Origin: Kumtagia sp044326205
GTDB lineage: Bacteria > Pseudomonadota > Alphaproteobacteria > Rhizobiales > Rhizobiaceae
Assembly: GCF_044326205.1 (NCBI RefSeq)
Contig: NZ_JBIRCY010000002.1
Span: 62,001-126,000 of the forward strand
DNA: 64,000 nucleotides
Direction: 5' to 3'
The notes under the pieces were generated by a model, which saw only the letters and a list, made by a program, of their open reading frames with translations, ran no database searches and was not told where the DNA came from. A program made the position numbers and the translations under genes. Below are positions 8,979 to 16,692 of this stretch, piece by piece; positions within the stretch are counted from its first letter, which is position 1; every line of letters begins with the position of its first letter.

Positions 8979-9009
8979 GCAAATCTTTTGATATGGGTTA
9001 TCAATTTGC
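8979..9009. promoter_or_regulatory. Probable Lrp-type operator between arginase and lrp
   Basis: TTGATA-TGGGT-TATCAA (8988-9004) is a perfect inverted repeat, flanked by an outer pair GCAAAT (8979) and ATTTGC (9004-9009), in the AT-rich gap between the divergent arginase and Lrp genes. Lrp/AsnC proteins bind such nested AT-rich palindromes, usually next to their own gene. It probably controls both operons in response to an amino acid. Confidence 0.55.
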
Positions 9010-9035
9010 TTAATCTGGCTGGCGGATCGGCAACC

Positions 9036-9473
9036 ATGGATGCACTCGACGAAAAACTCGTGACCCTGCTGAGGCATGACGGACGCCGCAGTATTTCCGA
9101 CCTCGCCATCGACCTCGGCGTCTCGCGCGCCACCGCCCGCGCCCGCATGGAACGGTTAGAGCAGTCGGGCGACATCATCGGCTACACCGTCATCCTGCGC
9201 GCCGACGCCGTCGACCAGCGCATCCGCGGCATCATGATGATCGAAATCGAGGGCCATGCCGCCGACCGGGTGATCCGTGCGCTCGGCGGCTTTTCCGAGG
9301 TCTCGACCATCCACACTACCAACGGCCGCTGGGACCTTGTCGTCGAGATCGGGACCACCTCGCTCACCGACCTCGACGCGGTTCTGCGGCGCATCCGCCT
9401 CATTCCGGGCATCACCGGTTCGGAGACCAGCCTGCTGCTCGCCACGCCGAGGTCGACGCGGGCGAGGTTGTAG
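9036..9473 (+). CDS. Lrp/AsnC family transcriptional regulator
   Basis: A 145-residue feast/famine regulator. It has an N-terminal helix-turn-helix (MDALDEKLVTLLRHDGRR, then ISDLAIDLGVSRATARARM) and a C-terminal RAM ligand-binding domain (residues about 65-140, with GRWDLVVEI). The frame is open upstream of ATG 9036, but MDALDEKL is the standard beginning. It is divergent from arginase-ocd, so by analogy with PutR, ArcR and similar proteins it is the likely arginine- or ornithine-responsive regulator of that operon. The effector is inferred from context only. Confidence 0.92.
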   Translation: MDALDEKLVTLLRHDGRRSISDLAIDLGVSRATARARMERLEQSGDIIGYTVILRADAVDQRIRGIMMIEIEGHAADRVIRALGGFSEVSTIHTTNGRWDLVVEIGTTSLTDLDAVLRRIRLIPGITGSETSLLLATPRSTRARL

Positions 9474-9599
9474 AACCTACGCTGGATCGGCTTTAGGTCG
9501 CCCCCTCGGATCGGGAGGCACGTTGCCGCATCGCGACAATCCGGTTTCGTGCGACGCGAAAGCCGTGATATTCAGGCGCCATATCGGGGAAGGCCGCCA

Positions 9600-9977
9600 G
9601 TGAAGGCTATGCGGAAAGGATGGAGGAAAGGGCTCGCGCTGGTCGCGGCCTGGCTGTTCCTCATCCAATCGCTGGCGGGCGGGTTCGCGCTCGCGGCAGG
9701 CGAGGTTCCGCTCGACGCCTTCGGCAATCCGCTGTGCATCACCAGCACAGATCACGGTACGCCGGCCGATCGCAGCAACCACGGCAAGATGCCGGGCTGC
9801 TGCATGCTGGGCTGCGCGGCCTCGGCAACGGTCTCCGGCACGCCTCCGGACGAAGTTTCGCTGACTATAGCTTTCCGGACCAAAGCGGCCGGCAGGCCTC
9901 TGCCCGCGCCCGTCGTCATCGTCCAGGCCGATGATCACGACCCCGGCAGTCCGCGCGCCCCGCCTGCCCTCGCCTGA
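9600..9977 (+). CDS. Small exported Cys/His/Met-rich protein (DUF2946-like)
   Basis: A 125-residue protein from GTG 9600 (ATG 9609 is also possible). An N-terminal signal or membrane segment (GLALVAAWLFLIQSLAGGFA) is followed by a short region rich in metal ligands: DHGTPADRSNHGKMPGCCML and GCAA. This organisation matches the DUF2946 proteins that often lie beside periplasmic copper chaperones. The next gene, at 10063, is such a chaperone. A role in copper handling in the periplasm is inferred from the ligands and the neighbour. Family assignment is from memory of the pattern. Confidence 0.7.
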   Translation: MKAMRKGWRKGLALVAAWLFLIQSLAGGFALAAGEVPLDAFGNPLCITSTDHGTPADRSNHGKMPGCCMLGCAASATVSGTPPDEVSLTIAFRTKAAGRPLPAPVVIVQADDHDPGSPRAPPALA

Positions 9978-10062
9978 CCTGGCGACTGACGGCGTCCTCG
10001 CGCCGTATCCTTTTGAATTCCCGAATAGAATTGCCGCGGCCATGCAGGCTCGGCCAGAACCA

Positions 10063-10650
10063 ATGGACATTCCCATGCAAAACTTTTCGCGCGCTTCGGC
10101 GCATCCCCGCGCCATCGTTCACCGCTTTGGCAGCATCGAGGAACGGATCGGCATCCTCGTTTTCGCCCTGATGCTGCTCCTTGCGCTTTCCAAGCCTCTC
10201 TGGGCACATGAATACAAGCTGGGCGACCTTGAGATCGGCCATCCATGGTCACGCGAGACCCCGGAAGGCGCCAAGGTTGCCACCGGCTATATGGTCATCA
10301 AGAACCATGGCACGTCCGCCGACCGCCTCGTCTCTATCACCTCGCCGATCGCCGGCAAGGCTGAAGTCCATGAAATGACTGTGAGTTCCGAAGGCGTCAT
10401 GACCATGCGGCCAGTCGGGGCCGGCGTCGAAATCCCGGCCGGCGTCGAAATCCCGGCCGGCGGCGAAGTGGCGCTGAAGCCCGGCGCCTTTCACATCATG
10501 TTCGTGGACCTGAAGCAGCCGCCAAAGGCCGGCGTGAAATTCCCGGGAACGCTGACTTTCGAGAAGGCGGGAACGGTCGACGTGGAATTCGCGGTCGAGC
10601 CGAAGGCCGGCGAGGTCGACCACTCGAAACACCAGACGACCGGCGGCTGA
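10063..10650 (+). CDS. PCu(A)C-type periplasmic copper chaperone
   Basis: Binds Cu(I) in the periplasm and delivers it to the CuA site of cytochrome oxidase. An N-terminal hydrophobic segment (IGILVFALMLLLALSKPLWA) acts as signal, and the mature part begins near HEYKLGDLEIGHPWSRE. The copper ligands are His103-x-Met105, Met115 and His144-x-Met146, the pattern H-x-M/M/H-x-M of the family. The spacer between the last Met and His is six residues longer than usual because of an 18-base tandem duplication. The C-terminal EVDHSKHQTTGG adds further His. Start is uncertain: ATG 10042, 10063 and 10075 are all in frame and none has a clear ribosome site. Confidence 0.88.
   Translation: MDIPMQNFSRASAHPRAIVHRFGSIEERIGILVFALMLLLALSKPLWAHEYKLGDLEIGHPWSRETPEGAKVATGYMVIKNHGTSADRLVSITSPIAGKAEVHEMTVSSEGVMTMRPVGAGVEIPAGVEIPAGGEVALKPGAFHIMFVDLKQPPKAGVKFPGTLTFEKAGTVDVEFAVEPKAGEVDHSKHQTTGG
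10423..10458 (+). repeat. 18-base perfect tandem duplication inside the copper chaperone gene
   Basis: GGCGTCGAAATCCCGGCC occurs twice in a row (10423-10440 and 10441-10458), so the protein reads GVEIPA twice before GGEVALKPG. The duplication keeps the frame and adds six residues between the Met and His-x-Met copper ligands. The perfect identity suggests a recent event. Confidence 0.95.
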
Positions 10651-10738
10651 ACGGCGCGCAATTTCCTGCTATGCAAGCGGGCCGCACACCGTGGCCCGCT
10701 TGCTTCGCTGCGGCGTAAACCATTGGAATTCAAGCGCC

Positions 10739-11455
10739 ATGCCGTCTTCCTGGTTCGAATGCCGTAACATCTCGCCCAGTGTCACTCTGATTACCGAACC
10801 CTTCGTGCATTCGTTCTTCCGGGCCAATCTCTACCGCATCGAAGGCCGGGATTTCGACATCCAGCTCGATTTCGGTGTCGGTATCTCCAGTCTTTCCAAG
10901 GCCTTGCCGGGAAACCGCAAACCCGTTTTGGCGATCGCAACTCATGCGCATGTCGACCATGTCGGCAGTTTTCACGAGTTCGAACGGCGCGCCGGGCATG
11001 CGGCGGAGGCCGAATTTTTCCGCACGATGAAGGACGAGGGAACACTGGCTTCCTGGTTCGTCAGGCAGGAGGAGCCGATCGAACGGCTGCCGCATGAAGG
11101 CTATTCGTTCAACGATTACCGACTGTTACCCGCACCGCTGACTGAATTGCTGGACGAAGGCGACACCGTCGACACGGGCGACAGGCTGTTCAAAATCCTG
11201 CACCTGCCCGGCCATTCGCCGGGATCGATCGCGCTACTGGACGAGAAGAATGGAGAGTTCTTCTCAGGCGACGCCATTTACGACGATGAACTGGTGGACG
11301 ACATTCCCGGAGCAGACATTCCGACCTATGTCCAAACTATGCGCCGGTTGGCCGAACTCGACATCAAGGTTGGCCATGGCGGCCACGGCCCAAGCTTCGA
11401 CCGGGCCCGTATGCATGCAATCGCGCGTGCCTATGTCGGGATGAGAGCGATATAG
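10739..11455 (+). CDS. Metallo-beta-lactamase-fold hydrolase
   Basis: A 238-residue protein with the MBL metal motifs: THAHVDHVG (H-x-H-x-D-H) near residue 69-77, a later ligand His in HLPGHSPGS near 158-166, the bridging Asp in FFSGDAIYDDE near 180, and GHGGHGPSFD near 216-224. These residues support a dinuclear zinc or iron hydrolase. The first motif has Ala in place of the more common second residue, as in many thiolesterase-like members. The start ATG gives MPSSWFECRN; an upstream in-frame codon at 10691 would add 16 residues of unlikely composition. It stands alone. The substrate is unknown. Confidence 0.88.
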   Translation: MPSSWFECRNISPSVTLITEPFVHSFFRANLYRIEGRDFDIQLDFGVGISSLSKALPGNRKPVLAIATHAHVDHVGSFHEFERRAGHAAEAEFFRTMKDEGTLASWFVRQEEPIERLPHEGYSFNDYRLLPAPLTELLDEGDTVDTGDRLFKILHLPGHSPGSIALLDEKNGEFFSGDAIYDDELVDDIPGADIPTYVQTMRRLAELDIKVGHGGHGPSFDRARMHAIARAYVGMRAI

Positions 11456-11490
11456 CCTCTGTTGGAGTCAGGGAAAAAACCGGCCGTCTC

Positions 11491-12264
11491 CTACTGCACT
11501 GCGAAAAAATCCTCGATCTTTTCGGCGGCGTGTTTCAGAGGCGGCAGGATGGTGCGCTCCATTTCGGCGACCGAGAACCGGGCGGACTGGGTCGAGACGT
11601 TGATCGCCGCAACAATGGCGCCCTGCCGGTCGCGGACCGGAACGGCAATGGAGCGCAGGCCGAGTTCCAGTTCCTCGTCGACCAGGGCAAAGCCTTGCTC
11701 GGCGGCCTGCCGAACCTTTTGTGCGATCTCGCGGCGATCGGTGACGGTCTTTGGCGTGTTCGGTTCGATCGTCATGCCACCGAGGAAGTCCGCGAGTTGC
11801 TCTTGTGTCATGCCTGACATCAGCACCCGGCCCATGGACGTGCAGTAGGCCGGCAGCCGCGTGCCGACTTGCAGCGCCACCCGCATGATGCGCGCGCCGG
11901 GGATGCGGGCGACATAGACGACGTCATGGTCGGACAGCACGGCGGCCGAGCAGGATTCGTTCATCTCGGCGGCCACCTCGCGCATGAAGGGTTCGGCGAA
12001 GGACCATAGCGACGCGCCCTCCAGCCACGCGCGAGACAGCGACAGCAGTTTTGGCGACAGCGCGAAGACGCGGCCGTTCTGGGTGGCGTAACCGGCGGCG
12101 ACCAACGTCAGCAGCAGGCGGCGCGCGCCGGCGCGCGTCAGGCCGGCGCGCTCGGCGGTTTCGGTCAGCGTCAGCCCGGCCGGATGCGCGGCGAGGATTT
12201 CGATGACGCCAAGACCCTTTTCCAGAGATCCGACGAGATCGCGCGAGGAAGGCGCTTCCGGCAT
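11491..12264 (-). CDS. IclR family regulator of the beta-ketoadipate genes (PcaR-like)
   Basis: A 257-residue regulator with an N-terminal winged helix (GSLEKGLGVIEILAAHPAGL, then TLTETAERAGLTRAGARRLL) and a C-terminal IclR effector domain (residues about 90-250). The pattern VARIPGARIMRVALQVGTRL, PAYCTSMGR and DEELELGLRSIAVPV is that of the PcaR/PcaU/CatR-type members, which answer to aromatic catabolites such as 3-oxoadipate. ATG 12264 starts 126 bases from the divergent catI start, and a clean palindrome of the IclR type lies between them. It probably activates catIJ-pcaF and controls itself. The longer open frame upstream is not plausible protein. Confidence 0.92.
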   Translation of the reverse strand: MPEAPSSRDLVGSLEKGLGVIEILAAHPAGLTLTETAERAGLTRAGARRLLLTLVAAGYATQNGRVFALSPKLLSLSRAWLEGASLWSFAEPFMREVAAEMNESCSAAVLSDHDVVYVARIPGARIMRVALQVGTRLPAYCTSMGRVLMSGMTQEQLADFLGGMTIEPNTPKTVTDRREIAQKVRQAAEQGFALVDEELELGLRSIAVPVRDRQGAIVAAINVSTQSARFSVAEMERTILPPLKHAAEKIEDFFAVQ

Positions 12265-12301
12265 TGAACGCAACGTCCCTGTTTGTCGACAGATCGGACG
12301 G

Positions 12302-12332
12302 TTGACAATCCGGTCCTTGAGATGAATAGTAT
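12302..12332 (+). promoter_or_regulatory. Candidate promoter of catI-catJ-pcaF
   Basis: TTGACA at 12302-12307 and TAGTAT at 12327-12332 resemble -35 and -10 boxes, although the spacing of 19 is long; ATAGTA one base earlier gives 18. The promoter would lie just before the palindrome at 12347. Confidence 0.35.
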
Positions 12333-12346
12333 CGCATATGTAACAT

Positions 12347-12365
12347 ATGTTCGCAATACGAACAT
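12347..12365. promoter_or_regulatory. Probable IclR/PcaR operator
   Basis: ATGTTCG-CAATA-CGAACAT is a perfect inverted repeat with 7-base arms, placed between the divergent iclR and catI genes. IclR members of the PcaR/PobR group bind sites of the form TTCG-N5-CGAA, which this matches exactly. A second small direct repeat, CATATG-TAA-CATATG, overlaps its left side. Confidence 0.7.
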
Positions 12366-12390
12366 TCTTGGATCTGTTGGAGGCTACGCC

Positions 12391-13248
12391 GTGACGAGAT
12401 TCCTGGCGCTGAAAGAAGCGGTCGCGGAGAATTTGAAGGACGGTGACACCGCCGCCTTCGAGGGGTTTACGCATCTGATCCCGACCGCCGCGGCGCATGA
12501 GGCGATCCGCCAGGGGTTCAAGGACCTCACTCTGGTCCGCATGACGCCGGACCTGGTCTACGACCAGATGATCGGCATGGGCATGGCCAGGAAGGCGATC
12601 TTCTCCTATGCCGGCAATCCCGGCGTCGGGCTACTGCGCCGCCTGCGCGACGCTGTGGAGAACGGCTTTCCGCATCCGCTGGAGATCGAGGAGCATAGCC
12701 ACGCCGCCATGGCCAACGCCTATGAGGCGGGCGCGGCCGGCCTGCCCTGCGCGATCTTTCGCGGCTATCGCGGCGCCGGGCTGGCCGAGGTCAATCCGAA
12801 CATCAAGTCGGTAACCTGCCCGTTCACTGGCGAAAAACTCGCTGCCGTGCCCGCGGTGCGCCCGAACGTGACTTTCATCCACGCACAAAAAGCCGACCGC
12901 AAGGGCAATGTGTTGGTGGAAGGTATCGTCGGCATCCAGAAGGAGGCGGTTCTGGCGGCCAAACGCGCCGTGGTGACGGTTGAGGAAGTGGTCGACAATT
13001 TCGACGACCTGCACCCGAACCTCTGCGTGCTGCCGTACTGGACGGTGCATGCGATCTCGGTCGTGCCAGGCGGCTCGCATCCCTCCTACACGCAGGGCTA
13101 TTACGACCGCGACAACGCCGCCTATCTGGAGTGGGACGAGATCGCGGCCGACAGGAACCGGTTTCGCGAGTGGATGCAGAAGAACGTCATCGAGAAGAGC
13201 GCCGACGATTTCGCCGGCCGCGTCGCGCATCTGAGGAAAGCGGCATGA
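12391..13248 (+). CDS. catI: 3-oxoadipate CoA-transferase, subunit A
   Basis: With subunit B it moves CoA from succinyl-CoA to 3-oxoadipate, giving 3-oxoadipyl-CoA, the penultimate step of the beta-ketoadipate pathway. The 285-residue protein belongs to the glutaconate CoA-transferase-like type (long alpha subunit, EGFTHLIPTAAAHEAIRQG, then GNVLVEGIVGIQKEAVLAAK), the type described as CatI of chlorocatechol degraders, not the shorter PcaI type. GTG 12391 is chosen because GGAGG lies before it; the open frame upstream overlaps the operator. Its stop overlaps the catJ ATG (ATGA), indicating coupled translation. Confidence 0.9.
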   Translation: MTRFLALKEAVAENLKDGDTAAFEGFTHLIPTAAAHEAIRQGFKDLTLVRMTPDLVYDQMIGMGMARKAIFSYAGNPGVGLLRRLRDAVENGFPHPLEIEEHSHAAMANAYEAGAAGLPCAIFRGYRGAGLAEVNPNIKSVTCPFTGEKLAAVPAVRPNVTFIHAQKADRKGNVLVEGIVGIQKEAVLAAKRAVVTVEEVVDNFDDLHPNLCVLPYWTVHAISVVPGGSHPSYTQGYYDRDNAAYLEWDEIAADRNRFREWMQKNVIEKSADDFAGRVAHLRKAA

Positions 13249-14036
13249 GCGACTTCACCCCCAACGAGATGATGACGATTGCCGCCTCGCGCGCCCTGAC
13301 CAATGACGACGTGTGTTTCGTCGGCATCGGCGCGCCGTCGGCCGCCTGCAACGTGGCGCGGCTGACCCATGCGCCAGATATCACGCTGATCTACGAGAGC
13401 GGCACGATCGGCACCGCGCCGGACGTGCTGCCGCTCTCCATCGGCGACGGCGAGCTTTGCGAGACGGCGGTGACCACAGTGCCGGTGCCGGAAATGTTCC
13501 GCTACTGGCTGCAGGGCGGCCGCATTACCATCGGTTTTTTGGGCGCCGCGCAACTCGACAGGTTCGGCAATATCAACACCACTGTCATCGGCGACTATTT
13601 CCATCCGAAGACCCGCCTGCCCGGCGGCGGCGGCGCGCCGGAGATCGCCACCTCGTCGCAGCAGGTCTACATCACCATGGCCCAGACCAGGCGCGGCATG
13701 GTCGAAAAAATCGACTTTTTCACATCGTTCGGCCATGGCGAAGGCGGCGACCATCGCAAGCGGCTCGGTATCGACACCGCCGGGCCGACCCTGCTGATCA
13801 CCGACCTCGCCATCTGGAAGCCGGACCCGGAGACGAAGGAGTTCACGGTGGTGTCGCTGCATCCGGGCGTGACGCGCGAAAAAGTGCAGGAAACCTGCGG
13901 CTGGACGGTGAGATTTGCCGAGCAACTGGAAGTGACTCCTGCCCCGAGCGACCTTGAACTGAAAACGTTGCGCGACTTGCAGGCCCGTACCAAGGCAGCG
14001 CATGAGGGGACCGCGAAGAAAGAGAAGGCCGCCTGA
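13245..14036 (+). CDS. catJ: 3-oxoadipate CoA-transferase, subunit B
   Basis: The 263-residue beta subunit pairs with CatI. It shows FVGIGAPSAACNVARL near the N-terminus and YESGTIG near residue 55, where the Glu is the family's CoA-carrying residue. GDYFHPKTRLPGGGGAPEIA, with the glycine-rich oxyanion loop, is also typical. Start ATG overlaps the catI stop by four bases, and pcaF begins two bases after its own stop, so the three genes form one transcript. Confidence 0.9.
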   Translation: MSDFTPNEMMTIAASRALTNDDVCFVGIGAPSAACNVARLTHAPDITLIYESGTIGTAPDVLPLSIGDGELCETAVTTVPVPEMFRYWLQGGRITIGFLGAAQLDRFGNINTTVIGDYFHPKTRLPGGGGAPEIATSSQQVYITMAQTRRGMVEKIDFFTSFGHGEGGDHRKRLGIDTAGPTLLITDLAIWKPDPETKEFTVVSLHPGVTREKVQETCGWTVRFAEQLEVTPAPSDLELKTLRDLQARTKAAHEGTAKKEKAA

Positions 14037-14037
14037 C

Positions 14038-15243
14038 ATGACCGAAGCTTTCATCTGCGACTACATCCGCACCCCGATCGGCCGGTTCGGCGGCGTGCTT
14101 TCGTCGGTTCGCACCGACGACCTCGGCGCCGTTCCGTTGAAGGCCTTGGTCGAGCGTAACCCGGCGGTCGACTGGGGCGCGGTGGACGACACGATCTTCG
14201 GCTGCGCCAACCAGGCGGGCGAGGACAACCGCAACGTGGCGCGCATGGCCCTGCTGCTCGCCGGCCTGCCGAAGGAAGTGTCGGGCACCACCATCAACCG
14301 GCTCTGCGGTTCCGGCATGGACGCTGTGATATCAGCCGCCCGCGCCATCAAGACCGGCGAGGCCGAACTGATGATCGCCGGCGGAGTGGAATCGATGAGC
14401 CGCGCGCCCTTCGTGCTTCCCAAGGCCGACAGCGCATTTTCGCGCAATGCCGAGATCTATGACACAACCATCGGTTGGCGCTTCGTCAACCCACTGATGA
14501 AGAAGCAGTACGGCATCGATTCCATGCCGGAGACCGGCGAGAACGTGGCGGAGGATTTTGCCGTGTCGCGCGCCGACCAGGACGCGTTTGCGGTGCGCAG
14601 CCAGGACAAGGCGGTGGCAGCGCAGGCCAACGGCCGGCTGGCGAAGGAAATCACCCCGGTGACGATCCCCCAACGCAAGGGCGACCCAGTGGTGGTTTCG
14701 AAGGACGAGCATCCGCGCGCCGGCACGACCGTCGAGACGCTGGCCAAACTGCCGACGCCGTTCCGGCAGGGCGGCACGGTGACCGCCGGCAATGCCTCCG
14801 GCGTCAATGACGGCGCGGCGGCTTTGATCATCGCGTCGGAGGCGGCGGCGAAGAAGTACGGGCTGACGCCGATCGCGCGCATTCTCGGCGGCGCGACGGC
14901 GGGCGTGGCGCCGCGCATCATGGGTATTGGCCCGGCGCCGGCGACGAAGAAACTCTGCGCGCGGCTGGGCCTTTCGCCGAAGGATTTCGGCGTGGTCGAG
15001 CTGAACGAAGCCTTTGCCTCGCAAGGCATCGCCGTACTGCGCGAACTCGGGATTGCCGAGGATGCCGAATACGTCAACCCGAATGGCGGGGCGATCGCGC
15101 TGGGTCATCCGCTCGGCATGTCGGGTGCACGGATCACCGGCACGGCGGCCCTGGAACTGCGGGAGCGCTGGGCGCGGCTGGCACTGGCGACGATGTGCAT
15201 CGGGGTCGGACAGGGGATCGCGGTGGCGCTGGAGCGGGTGTAA
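14038..15243 (+). CDS. pcaF: 3-oxoadipyl-CoA thiolase
   Basis: Cleaves 3-oxoadipyl-CoA with CoA to acetyl-CoA and succinyl-CoA. The 401-residue thiolase has the three catalytic residues of the family: Cys90 in NRLCGSGMDAV, His357 in ALGHPLGMSG and Cys387 in MCIGVGQG. The segment NRNVARMALLLAGLP and the start MTEAFICDYIRTPIGRFGG are typical of PcaF/PaaJ rather than of acetoacetyl-CoA thiolases. It is the last gene of the catI-catJ-pcaF operon and would finish the degradation of 3-oxoadipate made by the minus-strand operon beginning at 27239. Confidence 0.94.
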   Translation: MTEAFICDYIRTPIGRFGGVLSSVRTDDLGAVPLKALVERNPAVDWGAVDDTIFGCANQAGEDNRNVARMALLLAGLPKEVSGTTINRLCGSGMDAVISAARAIKTGEAELMIAGGVESMSRAPFVLPKADSAFSRNAEIYDTTIGWRFVNPLMKKQYGIDSMPETGENVAEDFAVSRADQDAFAVRSQDKAVAAQANGRLAKEITPVTIPQRKGDPVVVSKDEHPRAGTTVETLAKLPTPFRQGGTVTAGNASGVNDGAAALIIASEAAAKKYGLTPIARILGGATAGVAPRIMGIGPAPATKKLCARLGLSPKDFGVVELNEAFASQGIAVLRELGIAEDAEYVNPNGGAIALGHPLGMSGARITGTAALELRERWARLALATMCIGVGQGIAVALERV

Positions 15244-15322
15244 GCAGGGAACGTCCTAACCTGAACCCGCTGGAGTTCTGGCGTTACAGATCGCCAGGTT
15301 CGGCTGGCACGGCGAACCGCTC

Positions 15323-15673
15323 TCAGCGGTGTACCAGAATGTTCACCAGCCGTCCGAACGGGTCGCGCACGAAGAAGCGGCGCACGTTCCACGGCTCTTC
15401 CGCCGGGCCGTATTCGACGGCAATGTCGGCCTTGTGAACGCGCTCAAGCGCTTCGTCGAGATCGTCGACCTCGATCGAGATGTCGGGCACCGGCGTTCCC
15501 GACCCGCCCTGCGACATCACGCTGATCTGGACGCTCATCGTCGTGTCCGTGCCGTAGGTGGTGATCCAGCCCATATCCATCAGCAAATCGAGGCCGAGCA
15601 CGTCCTGGTAGAAGCGTCTTGCGGCGGCGACGTCCGGCGTGGCGATGTTGGCGACGATGCGTTTGACCTGCAT
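15323..15673 (-). CDS. VOC (glyoxalase/bleomycin-resistance) family protein
   Basis: A 116-residue single vicinal-oxygen-chelate domain (VKRIVANIATPDVAAARRFY at the start, RFFVRDPFGRLVNILVH at the end). The N-terminal metal position is Asn rather than His, and the last metal position usually Glu is Asn, so a metal-dependent enzyme is doubtful. It could be a binding or resistance protein. ATG 15673 is chosen; the open frame extends further without homology. It lies 125 bases after the intradiol dioxygenase in the same direction and may be the last gene of that operon or a separate unit. Confidence 0.8.
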   Translation of the reverse strand: MQVKRIVANIATPDVAAARRFYQDVLGLDLLMDMGWITTYGTDTTMSVQISVMSQGGSGTPVPDISIEVDDLDEALERVHKADIAVEYGPAEEPWNVRRFFVRDPFGRLVNILVHR

Positions 15674-15798
15674 GGGTGGCTCCTCGTACCGCGCGAGTGT
15701 TCCTTCGCAGCCCGCTGTCCTACCGAAGCCTAAACTTTGGTGCTCATATTTGTCACGCCTCGCTCCGTGGCAGTAGGAGGGCACAAGAACCTTCGTGC

Positions 15799-16683
15799 TC
15801 AGTTCACCTTCCCCGCCAGCACGAAATCATACTCCACCTCCCAGAACCAGCCATTGAAGCCGAGTTCCTTCGATCTTGCCGGGTCGTCTACCCGCTTGAA
15901 CTCCGCGAGCAGGCTTTCCTTCACGCCGAAGACCGCGTCCGAGTTTATGTACGGGTCGTCGGGGTCGAAGATGTGGGTGACCAGCGGGTCGAAACCTTCG
16001 GCCTTGACGATGAAGTGCAGGTGCGCCGGGCGGTAGGGATGGCGGCCGAGCGCCCCGAGCAGTTGGCCGACCGGACCGTCGTCGGGGATCGGATAGAATT
16101 TCGGCTTGACCGCCCGGAACCAGTAGCGGCCGTCCTCGCCGGTACGGAACACGCCGCGCAGGTTGAAGTCGGGCTGGATGCCCTTCTGCTGCACGTCGTA
16201 AAAGCCCTCGTCATTGGCCTGCCAGACATCCAGCACCGCGCCGGCGATTGGTTTGCCTTGCGTGTCTAGGATGCGGCCGGAGATCGCCATGTCCTCACCT
16301 TTTTGGTCGAGGCAGATGTTGGCGCCCATCGGCAATTGCGGCGCGTCGGCGACGTGGAACGGCCCGAGCACCGTGCTCTCGGAGGCGCCCGAAGGTTTGC
16401 GGTTGTTGATGGCGTCGACCAGCATGGAGACGCCGGTCACGTCGGACAGCAGGATGAACTCCTGCCGCCAGTCGTTGCACATATGGCCGGTGCGGGTGAG
16501 GAAGAGAATAGCTTGCATCCACTCATCCTGCGTCGGCTCGATCTCCTTCACCGCCTCGTGCAGCTTTCGTGTGATGACCTCCATGACAGCTTTCAGCCGC
16601 TCGCTTTTGGCGTTGGCGTTGCGGCCGGTGACGACCTCGACGGAATTCTGCTCGGTGAAAAACCCTTTTTCATGCGCTTCCAT
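15799..16683 (-). CDS. Intradiol dioxygenase 1, probable hydroxyquinol 1,2-dioxygenase
   Basis: Cleaves hydroxyquinol (or catechol) between two ring hydroxyls with Fe(III). The 294-residue protein has the N-terminal dimer-forming helical domain of the catechol/hydroxyquinol group and all four iron ligands: Tyr in DEGFYDVQ, Tyr in KFYPIPDDGP, and His-x-His in RPAHLHFIV, with the normal 24-residue gap from the second Tyr to the first His. LLSDVTGVSMLVDAINNRKP is characteristic of hydroxyquinol enzymes. It lies nine bases after the TfdB-like hydroxylase, consistent with opening the ring of its product. A second enzyme of the same family starts the operon at 27239. Confidence 0.88.
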   Translation of the reverse strand: MEAHEKGFFTEQNSVEVVTGRNANAKSERLKAVMEVITRKLHEAVKEIEPTQDEWMQAILFLTRTGHMCNDWRQEFILLSDVTGVSMLVDAINNRKPSGASESTVLGPFHVADAPQLPMGANICLDQKGEDMAISGRILDTQGKPIAGAVLDVWQANDEGFYDVQQKGIQPDFNLRGVFRTGEDGRYWFRAVKPKFYPIPDDGPVGQLLGALGRHPYRPAHLHFIVKAEGFDPLVTHIFDPDDPYINSDAVFGVKESLLAEFKRVDDPARSKELGFNGWFWEVEYDFVLAGKVN

Positions 16684-16692
16684 GATCGTTCC

